Shown: in pieces, positions 51,556-58,290 of the stretch | Layout of the letters: every line of letters starts with the position of its first letter | Numbering within the stretch: position 1 is the first letter of the stretch | DNA from: Prevotella sp. | Lineage (GTDB): Bacteria > Bacteroidota > Bacteroidia > Bacteroidales > Bacteroidaceae | Direction of reading: 5' to 3' | DNA: 64,000 nucleotides | NCBI GenBank assembly: GCA_017960525.1 | Contig: JAGCZA010000079.1 | Coordinates: 1-64,000 of the forward strand | Position numbers and translations under genes: made by a program | The notes under the pieces: model-generated | Database searches by the model: none | The model's input: only the letters and a program-made list of their open reading frames with translations | What the model was told of the DNA's origin: nothing

Positions 51556-53344
51556 TAATGTAGAAGGCCTTCTTCTTTTCGCCCTTGTCGGAGTAGAGAC
51601 CCTTGCGGTTGTAGTAGTCCTGGATGCCGTCAAGCACGCGGCGGGGCGAGCGGAAGTCCTTCAGCACCCAAGGCGTGGTGCCGGCCAGACCCTCTATCTT
51701 GTCGAGCATAGCGGTGTTCTGGATATAAAGATTCTCTTGGAACTCCTCTGTCCAGCGCTGGTTTTTCTCGCCGTGCAGGCCGAACTTGGCTCCTCCGCCG
51801 AACTCGCTCACAATGACGGGCTTGTCGTAGGGCACCTCCCACGTCATCTTAGGCGCGTCGTTCACGTCGCGGTACCAGCCCACATACTGGTTGAAACTGA
51901 CCACATCAACGTGCTCGTGCATATTGTCCTGCAAGCGGTTCACGTAGTTCGACGCGCCTGTCACCTCCATTGCCATTGATATGAGGCGGGTGTTGTCGAG
52001 TGTGCGGGCATACTGCGCCAGCGACCCTAAGAACTTGTCGCGCTCGGCGGAGTGGGGCGTCTCGTTGGCAATGCTCCAGATGATGATATTGGCGCGGTTC
52101 TGGTCGCGGCGAATCATATCGGTCAGTTGTCGGCGGGCGTTCTGGAACGTTTTCTCGTTCTTCCACGAAATGGTCCAGTAGACAGGGATTTCCGACCAGA
52201 CGAGCATACCCATCCGCTCGGCCTCTCGGATGGCATATTCGTTGTGCGGATAGTGTGCCAGCCGCACGAAGTTGCAATTCATCTCCTTGGCCCACGTCAG
52301 CAGCGTGTGGGCCGTCTCCGTGTTGTTGGCGCGGCCACCGCCGTTGGGAGCCTCCTCGTGGATGCTGACGCCCCTAAGGAAGATAGGCTTGCCGTTGAGC
52401 AGAATCTGCTTGCCGCGGGCCTCAATGGTGCGGAAACCGATTTCGTCGCGCAGCGTGTCGCCGTCGAGGACAAGTTCGACCTTGTAGAGTTTCGGATTTT
52501 CCGGCGACCAGAGGGTGAGCATCTTCTGTTTTACGAAGAAACTGGAGCCGATGCAACCTTCGGCATCGGTGGTAAATGTCTGTTTCACTTTCAGTTCCGG
52601 GATGTTCAGTTGCACCTGCCGTCCGGCCTCTTTCGCGTTCAGGTTCAACGCGAGGTCAATCTTGTTCATTCCCTTTTTCCCCACCTCCTTGCTCAGGGTA
52701 AGCGCGTAATTTTCAATATAAGTGGTGGGCACCTGAATGAGCATCACGTCGCGGGTGATGCCGCCATAGTTCCACCAGTCGAAGATTTGCGTGGGCACAT
52801 TGTCGGCGTGGCGCTTGTTGTCCACCTTCACGATGACCACATTCTCTCCTTCGCGCAAGAGGTCGGTCACGTCGGCGTTGAACGGCGTAAAACCTCCCAC
52901 GTGCTGCATCACCTTCTCGCCGTTCACATAGACGATGGCCTCATAGTTCACGGCACCGAAGTAGAGCAGCGTGCGGCGGTCGTTGCTCTTCCTGAAGTTG
53001 AACGACCGCTTGAACCACACCGTCCCTTCGTAGAAAAAGAGCCGTTGGTCCTGCGTGTTCCAGTCGCCCGGGATTTGCACCGTGGCCGCCTTGTCGAAGT
53101 CGTACTCGATCAGGTCTTCAGGCCGTTGCGGCTTGGCATTGCGGAAGAACCCCCACCGCGTGGGGTTCATACGGTAGTCGTAGTAGCCCTCCTCCTGCAC
53201 GTCCACGATGTAGTGCCACGGGCCGTTGAGCGACACGGTTTGGCGGTTCAACACATTGCCCACCAAGGGCACTTCGGCGGCCTGTGCCGTCAGCCCCATC
53301 AGGGCCAAAGTCAGCAGCGCAACTGTCAGTCTGATTCTTTTCAT
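51530..53344 (-). CDS. Exported GH2 β-galactosidase / β-glucuronidase-like enzyme
   Basis: This 604-aa protein has a signal peptide (MKRIRLTVALLTLALMGLTAQA). The sugar-binding domain is at ~30-200 (DWNTQDQRLFFYEGTVWFKRSF), the Ig-like domain at ~205-300, and the barrel at ~310-600. The barrel has RGVSIHEEAPNGGGR, acid/base Glu in IIIWSIANETPHS (~430) and nucleophile Glu in KPVIVSEFGGGAKFG (~520). The single-Ig compact length is like β-glucuronidases and short β-galactosidases; substrate is unclear. It has its own promoter and a 22-bp array ~90 bp upstream of that. Its 3' end doubles as a terminator arm for the facing gene. Confidence 0.9.
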   Translation of the reverse strand: MKRIRLTVALLTLALMGLTAQAAEVPLVGNVLNRQTVSLNGPWHYIVDVQEEGYYDYRMNPTRWGFFRNAKPQRPEDLIEYDFDKAATVQIPGDWNTQDQRLFFYEGTVWFKRSFNFRKSNDRRTLLYFGAVNYEAIVYVNGEKVMQHVGGFTPFNADVTDLLREGENVVIVKVDNKRHADNVPTQIFDWWNYGGITRDVMLIQVPTTYIENYALTLSKEVGKKGMNKIDLALNLNAKEAGRQVQLNIPELKVKQTFTTDAEGCIGSSFFVKQKMLTLWSPENPKLYKVELVLDGDTLRDEIGFRTIEARGKQILLNGKPIFLRGVSIHEEAPNGGGRANNTETAHTLLTWAKEMNCNFVRLAHYPHNEYAIREAERMGMLVWSEIPVYWTISWKNEKTFQNARRQLTDMIRRDQNRANIIIWSIANETPHSAERDKFLGSLAQYARTLDNTRLISMAMEVTGASNYVNRLQDNMHEHVDVVSFNQYVGWYRDVNDAPKMTWEVPYDKPVIVSEFGGGAKFGLHGEKNQRWTEEFQENLYIQNTAMLDKIEGLAGTTPWVLKDFRSPRRVLDGIQDYYNRKGLYSDKGEKKKAFYIMKKWYEGK

Positions 53345-53381
53345 AAGGCTGTCACAAAGTTTTCATTGTCAATCTCGCTTG

Positions 53382-53389
53382 CAAAGTTA
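53382..53389 (-). promoter_or_regulatory. Promoter -7 box for the GH2 gene
   Basis: TAACTTTG on the minus strand, followed by CAAG, ~37 nt upstream of the GH2 ATG. Confidence 0.68.
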
Positions 53390-53479
53390 AGCAATAATCC
53401 TGTCATCCGCAAGTTTTCAGCCCCTTTTCTTCAACATTTCCCCTTCCTCCCTTCCGGAAGCCAAAAACCGGCCCAAAAA

Positions 53480-53538
53480 TCTGGACGAACCAAACTCATA
53501 GTTTGGACGAACCAAACCAGGAGTTTGGACGAACCAAA
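53480..53538 (+). repeat. 22-bp semi-palindromic repeat array, locus 4 (3 copies)
   Basis: TCTGGACGAACCAAA at 53480, then TTTGGACGAACCAAA at 53502 and 53524, exactly 22 bp apart, with spacers CTCATAG and CCAGGAG. It lies in a 587-bp divergent gap; the TTCGT reading points to the GH2 gene. Confidence 0.87.
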
Positions 53539-53562
53539 ATTTTTCGGGAAAAAGGTTAGTGC

Positions 53563-53593
53563 ACTAAGCGATTTTTTGCAAAAAACGCTTAGT
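53563..53593. repeat. Palindromic hairpin in a divergent promoter region
   Basis: ACTAAGCG / CGCTTAGT arms enclose TTTTTTGCAAAAAA, itself a palindrome. It lies 24 bp from the 22-bp array and ~175 bp upstream of the plus-strand promoter. It could be an operator or a terminator of a short antisense RNA. The remaining part of 53594-53744 shows nothing I recognise. Confidence 0.55.
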
Positions 53594-53768
53594 CGGGTAA
53601 ACGTTTTCTCTGTTCGACGGAACAGGGGGAACAGGTGGCTGCTTATTATGTAAATTACGATAATTTCTTTCATTTGCTCAGAAGTGCTGAGTCGTTGCGC
53701 GGAATAGTGGTGAAGTTAAAAAATGCGATTTTTTCCCCTTTTCCTTTGGCAGTTATCAGATTTATGCC

Positions 53769-53776
53769 TACCTTTG
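53769..53776 (+). promoter_or_regulatory. Promoter and long leader for the second surface-protein gene
   Basis: TACCTTTG followed by CACCCC, with TTTGG at 53745-53749 in the -33 position. The leader is ~150 nt, with hairpins CTAC/GTAG and AGACG-GCAT-CGTCT at about 53801-53875, and no T run. Confidence 0.68.
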
Positions 53777-53931
53777 CACCCCAGTTAGGCCTGAGTCCCC
53801 TACTGCCCCCGTAGCGACGGAGGCAAGCAAAAGAGGAGGAAATCGCGGCCAGCCAAGACGGCATCGTCTGGAAAGAAGACAGATATACAATACATTTTTT
53901 ATTAACTCACTAATTTATTAACAAAACAAAA

Positions 53932-56112
53932 ATGAAAACAAAACTACTAATGAAATCTCTCCTCGTAGCAGCAGGACTGTGCGTAGGGATGAATGATGCG
54001 TGTGCAGCCGTGGGTGATGTTCACGTAATTTATTCTCGCAATGCTTCTTCATGGGTCGCTGGCGACATCGGTTCCGGTAATGACAAGTGGACAAGTAGCA
54101 GATCTATCGATAGTAACAATGGACTGCATATAGTATCACTTGATAATGCAAATACCCTTCAAGTTAAGACCAGAGGAAAAACAACTTGCACAGGAGGACT
54201 GACATTGGGAAGTCATTATGATTACTCAATTGTCACTATTGATGCCATATGGAATACTGGTGGATTTGAATCCGCATCGTGGCAAGATTGCTCAACTTTT
54301 ACTTATGGTGATTTTACTGTAACTGTTATGACGTATTCCAATTCTGATTCATATACAGCAAGGTATACATTAAATGGCAGCGAGACTTCAATTACAGGGA
54401 TGAAACCTGCAACAGATTATGCGATTCATTTGGTGGTCAATTCATTAAATGGAGCAATAGAGGAACTTACTATTAAAACAACAGATGTGGCCCCTGTCAC
54501 GAAATTATCTATTAGCAGTAGTGATTCTAAGTCTTTTGCAGAAGGTGTCGATTATTCCAAAGTAATTATTGGTACAACACACAATGCGAACTCTTCGAAC
54601 TCATGGGCATACTTGAAGAGCATTACCGTTTCAGAGGAAGAACAAGATGTGCCAAGGGCTAATGTTACGTTCAAATATGCTGATACAAGCAATAACTCTT
54701 TATCAGACTATCAAGAAGATCAGGTTATGGCGGATGTCGCACAGGGCGCAACTATCTCTGCTCTTATAGCACCACCTTATACCAACACATTCTTCAATGG
54801 CACCAGCAACAAGTATGTCTATGCTGGTGAATACGAAGTGACTGGCGATTACACAACTGTACAGGCAGGAGGAAATACTATCACCCTTAAGTTTACAGAC
54901 TACCCAGCAACAACTTATACCGTAATGGCTCAGTCAGAGGGCGTAGATATCACCCCTGTTGCTTCTGGTACGGCTTTCTTAGATGGCAGCACTACTGCAT
55001 ATTATAGTAAGTATTTTGAAAAGAGTAGTCAGTGGTATGAAACCTCAGCTCCTTATGGAGTTACCATCAATAACGCGAAACATACTGTTGATTACATCTC
55101 TATTGATGAGATTGACTACTTCTATGAAATCGAAAACATGAATTATTCTAAGAATTGGAGTACAAGTGCAGATGGAACTAATTATTCTAATGGGTCTGGA
55201 AAAGGTATGGCCGCTAGTGCAAACTGCTACGCAAAGACGGTGGTTAATGGTGGCGTGTATACAGTCATTATTAAGGGTATTTCACGTAGAAGTGGTTCAA
55301 CAAATGTCGCTGTAGCGTATCGCACTCCAGCTGGTACGATTGTAGAGACTGGAAAGACTTTGTCATGGACTAATACTGGGACTGAAGCCGTTTCTATGGA
55401 AGTAACAGGTGCAATGATTCCCGCAGGTTGTGCCATTGCATTGGTTGAGAAAAATGGGTCCAACCAAGTTACATACATGGACTACGTCACACTAAAAAAG
55501 ACAGGCGAATACAACCATACCGTTCCTGTGGAAATGGGAGCTAACGGTTATGCTACATTTGCTAGTGTGTTTGTCCTTGACTTGACTAATCTGCCTACAG
55601 GTCTGAAAGCTTATACTGCTTCGTTGAGTGGTAATAAGCTGTCGTTCAATGCCAAAGATGATGCCTCTGTTACTGCTGGCACTGGCCTGTTGTTGAAGGG
55701 TGATGCAGGTGAGACCTATGAGATTCCTGTTGCTGCTACAGGTGCTGCCGTTGAAGGCAATGCCCTGACTGGCGTTACCGCTGCCACAGACTTGAAGAGT
55801 GACGCTGCTGGTAATTACATTTTCGTAATGAAGAAAGCTACTGCTGCCAGCGATGCCCTGACATTCCTGCCGCTTACAACCGAGAGTGATGTGACCGTTC
55901 CTGCCGGCAAGGCATACGTGAGCGTTGCTGCTTCCGCATTTGAATCAGCATCTCGTGCCCTTACGATCTCGTTTGGTGACGAGGCTACAGGCATATCCTC
56001 TATGAAAGTATCTCAGAGCACAGAAGAGGTCTACGACTTGCAGGGCCGCCGTGTGGCTCAGCCCACAAAGGGTCTCTACATCGTGAATGGTAAAAAGGTA
56101 ATCATTAAGTAA
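53932..56112 (+). CDS. Exported surface protein with KGLYIVNGKKV tail
   Basis: This 726-aa protein has a signal peptide (MKTKLLMKSLLVAAGLCVGMNDACA). It is β-rich throughout and low in Cys, with a lectin/laminin-G-like feel at ~30-235 (GLTLGSHYDYSIVTIDAIW...). The C-terminal module at ~515-690 (VEMGANGYATFASVFVLDLT, GLLLKGDAGETYEIPV) is common in Prevotella surface proteins. The tail EVYDLQGRRV..KGLYIVNGKKVIIK resembles a short type-A sorting signal. I do not recognise a catalytic domain. It is AT-richer than its neighbours in the first 500 codons. It is followed 19 nt later by the 60-aa acidic peptide gene. Confidence 0.78.
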   Translation: MKTKLLMKSLLVAAGLCVGMNDACAAVGDVHVIYSRNASSWVAGDIGSGNDKWTSSRSIDSNNGLHIVSLDNANTLQVKTRGKTTCTGGLTLGSHYDYSIVTIDAIWNTGGFESASWQDCSTFTYGDFTVTVMTYSNSDSYTARYTLNGSETSITGMKPATDYAIHLVVNSLNGAIEELTIKTTDVAPVTKLSISSSDSKSFAEGVDYSKVIIGTTHNANSSNSWAYLKSITVSEEEQDVPRANVTFKYADTSNNSLSDYQEDQVMADVAQGATISALIAPPYTNTFFNGTSNKYVYAGEYEVTGDYTTVQAGGNTITLKFTDYPATTYTVMAQSEGVDITPVASGTAFLDGSTTAYYSKYFEKSSQWYETSAPYGVTINNAKHTVDYISIDEIDYFYEIENMNYSKNWSTSADGTNYSNGSGKGMAASANCYAKTVVNGGVYTVIIKGISRRSGSTNVAVAYRTPAGTIVETGKTLSWTNTGTEAVSMEVTGAMIPAGCAIALVEKNGSNQVTYMDYVTLKKTGEYNHTVPVEMGANGYATFASVFVLDLTNLPTGLKAYTASLSGNKLSFNAKDDASVTAGTGLLLKGDAGETYEIPVAATGAAVEGNALTGVTAATDLKSDAAGNYIFVMKKATAASDALTFLPLTTESDVTVPAGKAYVSVAASAFESASRALTISFGDEATGISSMKVSQSTEEVYDLQGRRVAQPTKGLYIVNGKKVIIK

Positions 56113-56131
56113 AGAAAAGGAGAAAACGAAA

Positions 56132-56314
56132 ATGAAAAATATATATATTGCACCAAGCTTGGATATTGTAGAGGTTAAAGTGAAGGCTTCGCTCCTTGCT
56201 GGCTCAGACCCCAATACACAGACTTTGTCTGTCACCGAAGGGAATATTAGCGATGGCAGTCAAATCGGTTCCCGTCGCCAGAGCAGCCTCTGGGACGACG
56301 ACGAGGAGGAATAA
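56132..56314 (+). CDS. Small acidic-tailed peptide, family member B (60 aa)
   Basis: The sequence starts MKNIYIAPSLDIVEVKVKAS, has LLAGSDP at ~21-27 and ends GSRRQSSLWDDDEEE. It matches member A (24418-24609) at both ends and in spacing to the upstream surface-protein gene (19 nt, with AAAGGAG or AAAAGGAG before the start). The amphipathic 'xVEVKVxxxLLAGS' part looks like a short strand or leader followed by a Gly/Ser region. No known domain. It could be a co-secreted accessory, a sorting partner or a precursor peptide. Confidence 0.7.
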   Translation: MKNIYIAPSLDIVEVKVKASLLAGSDPNTQTLSVTEGNISDGSQIGSRRQSSLWDDDEEE

Positions 56315-56351
56315 GTTTAAGTTCCGCAAGTAATGGAAACACTCAGCCGCA

Positions 56352-56525
56352 AAGCCCTGAAGGGGCTTCAAGACTACAGGCAGGGGTGCAAACCCCTGCT
56401 ATGGGCGGCGCGTTGAAAAAAAGCCCTGAAGGGGCGGCAGAAGCGGTGGTGAGTACCAACCTTCATCTGTCACCCCTTTGGGGTTTTGCTTATACGCCAC
56501 AGTTTACAGGGGTTTTCACCCCTGT
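56352..56525. repeat. Cluster of GGGG/CCCC-stem hairpins
   Basis: AAGCCC/GGGCTT (56352-56368), GCAGGGGT/ACCCCTGC (56380-56399), another AGCCCTGAAGGGGC near 56418, CACCCC/GGGG near 56471, and ACAGGGGT/ACCCCTGT (56506-56525). A 67-codon frame here (56386-56589) is not credible as a gene. Confidence 0.6.
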
Positions 56526-56591
56526 CTGTGGTCTGTTCAGGCCTTCAGCCTTATTGTCTGTGCTATATGGTCCAAAGCCTACAGAATAAGC

Positions 56592-56738
56592 CCTAAAGCC
56601 TGAGACCTAAAGTCTAAAGTCCAAAGTCTAAGGTCTAAAGTCCAAAGTCTATAGTCTGAAGTCTAAAGTCCAAAGTCCAAAGTCTATAGTCTGAAGTCTA
56701 AAGTCCAAAGTCTGAGGTCAAAAGCCTTTAGTCTGAAA
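56592..56738. repeat. Heptameric tandem repeat, 21 units (TCTAAAG/TCCAAAG)
   Basis: About 21 consecutive 7-bp units, e.g. CCTAAAG, TCTAAAG, TCCAAAG, TCTATAG, TCTGAAG, TCTAAAG, TCCAAAG, with no indels to 56738. A larger composite unit (TCTATAG TCTGAAG TCTAAAG TCCAAAG) appears twice. Confidence 0.9.
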
Positions 56739-56881
56739 ACTCATTGGCCGTCGCTGCCGTGAAAGCGGCTGGTGGCAGCCTTTGTTTGGGGGCGGTGAAG
56801 TCCGTGAGGACGCGCCGCCACCGCCTTTGTCACGCAGAATAGACGGCCTTTTTGTCGCTATAATGGCTTATGGGGCAAAAT

Positions 56882-56931
56882 TGCACTACTTTAGTGCAAA
56901 AAAGCTTAATTTCCTGCACTACTTTAGTGCA
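56882..56931 (+). promoter_or_regulatory. Twin palindromic operators upstream of the AAA ATPase
   Basis: TGCACTACTTTAGTGCA occurs twice, at 56882-56898 and 56915-56931, 33 bp apart (about three helical turns). The arms TGCACTA/TAGTGCA are perfect. The second copy covers the -33 zone of the promoter at 56939-56946, so a repressor would block it. The stretch 56739-56850 also holds short G/C-rich hairpins of unknown role. Confidence 0.72.
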
Positions 56932-56938
56932 ATTTTGC

Positions 56939-56946
56939 TATCTTTG
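56939..56946 (+). promoter_or_regulatory. Promoter -7 box for the AAA ATPase gene
   Basis: TATCTTTG followed by CACCC, 26 nt upstream of ATG 56973. Confidence 0.75.
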
Positions 56947-56972
56947 CACCCAAATTGTTAATACAGCTTGTT

Positions 56973-58145
56973 ATGGATATTCAGATTACGGCCTATATGG
57001 AAGGCCAGTTGGAGCAGACGCCATCATCATTCCATCGCTATATGTATGATCGAGTCAGCTGGGACGCACGGATGTTTGGCATTGTAGGTCCGAGGGGCGT
57101 TGGCAAGTCAACCATGATCTTACAGTACATCAAGGAACATCGCGCTAACCGCCGTATGTTGTATGTCTCGGCCGACCATGTCTATTTCACGACCAACACG
57201 CTCATAGAGACCGCCGACGAGTTTGCCAAGGAGGGTGGCGAGCAGCTGTTTGTCGACGAGATACACAAATATGAGCACTGGTCGCGGGAGCTGAAACAGA
57301 TATACGACACTCATCCCGACCTGAAGGTGATGTTTACTGGTTCGTCGGTGCTCGACATCTACAAGGGTGCCGCTGACTTGAGCCGTCGTGCTGCCGTTTT
57401 CCTGATGCAGGGGCTTTCGTTCAGGGAGTTCCTCCTGTTGTTCAAGGGGATAGAGGTGCCGGTCTATACCTTGGAAGAGATTTTGGCGAACCGTGCACGT
57501 ATTCCCGGAGTGCTGCATCCCTTGCCGCTGCTGCACGAATTTCTGCAGAGGGGCTACTACCCGTTTGCGTCGGACGTGAACTATGATATGGAGCTGCGTC
57601 AAGTCATCAACCAGACGATGGAGGTGGACATCCCGCAATATGCCAATATGAGCGCATCGACAGGCCGCAAACTGAAAAAGCTGCTGACCGTCATTGCCCA
57701 GAGCGTGCCGTTCAAGCCTGTGATGGACTCTTTGGCAGCCGTCATCGGTGTCAGTCGCAACGTGCTGCCCGACTATTTCCTCTATATGGAGAGGGCGGGA
57801 ATGATAGGCCAGTTGCGCGATGATACGGGTGGCATACGCGGAATAGGGAAGGTGGAGAAAGTGTATCTCGACAACACCAGCCTGGCCTATTTATTGGGCG
57901 GCACGGCAACCGATATAGGCAATATACGCGAGACATTCTTCTATAACCAGATGCGTGTGGACCACGATGTCATCAGTTCGCGCATCAGTGACTTCGAGAT
58001 TGGCGACAGGACCTTTGAAGTGGGAGGCAGGAAGAAAGGAAAGAAGCAGATTGCCAATGCCCGCGAGGGATACATCGTGAAGGACGATATAGAATTTGGG
58101 GCTGGCAACACCATTCCCCTTTGGGCCTTCGGTCTGCTCTATTAA
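56973..58145 (+). CDS. AAA-family ATP-binding protein (AAA_14 / DUF4143-like)
   Basis: This 390-aa soluble protein has Walker A GPRGVGKST (39-47), Walker B QLFVDEIHKYEHW (~93), sensor motif VMFTGSSVLDIYKG (~119) and the arginine-containing SRRAAVFLMQGLSFREFL. The C-terminal part (~210-390) carries winged-helix-like and DUF4143-like features (SRNVLPDYFLYMERAGMIGQL, KVYLDNTSLAYLLGG, ETFFYNQMR). It lacks the final nuclease-type motif seen in some relatives (ends DIEFGAGNTIPLWAFGLLY). The family is widespread in Bacteroidetes, usually in many copies behind paired TGCACTA...TAGTGCA palindromes; a defence or stress role is possible but unproven. The ATG at 56973 follows the promoter. Confidence 0.85.
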   Translation: MDIQITAYMEGQLEQTPSSFHRYMYDRVSWDARMFGIVGPRGVGKSTMILQYIKEHRANRRMLYVSADHVYFTTNTLIETADEFAKEGGEQLFVDEIHKYEHWSRELKQIYDTHPDLKVMFTGSSVLDIYKGAADLSRRAAVFLMQGLSFREFLLLFKGIEVPVYTLEEILANRARIPGVLHPLPLLHEFLQRGYYPFASDVNYDMELRQVINQTMEVDIPQYANMSASTGRKLKKLLTVIAQSVPFKPVMDSLAAVIGVSRNVLPDYFLYMERAGMIGQLRDDTGGIRGIGKVEKVYLDNTSLAYLLGGTATDIGNIRETFFYNQMRVDHDVISSRISDFEIGDRTFEVGGRKKGKKQIANAREGYIVKDDIEFGAGNTIPLWAFGLLY

Positions 58146-58251
58146 AAGCAGTCAAAGGACGGGGACTTCCTCTGTCCGCAGGCAAGTGTAGCCTTTAGGG
58201 GTGAATTACGTTAATTCTCCATAAATCGGTTGGTAATTCAGCTATTTTTAT

Positions 58252-58259
58252 TATCTTTG
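58252..58259 (+). promoter_or_regulatory. Promoter -7 box for the GH13 operon
   Basis: TATCTTTG followed by CCGCC, 31 nt upstream of the GH13 ATG; TTGG near 58230 may be the -33 element. Confidence 0.7.
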
Positions 58260-58290
58260 CCGCCAGAACCAAAGAATCACACTTCAGATT

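Noticed and set aside
56386-56589. 67-codon frame after the small peptide gene
   Set aside because: It is made of GGGG/CCCC hairpin repeats and has no promoter or ribosome site.
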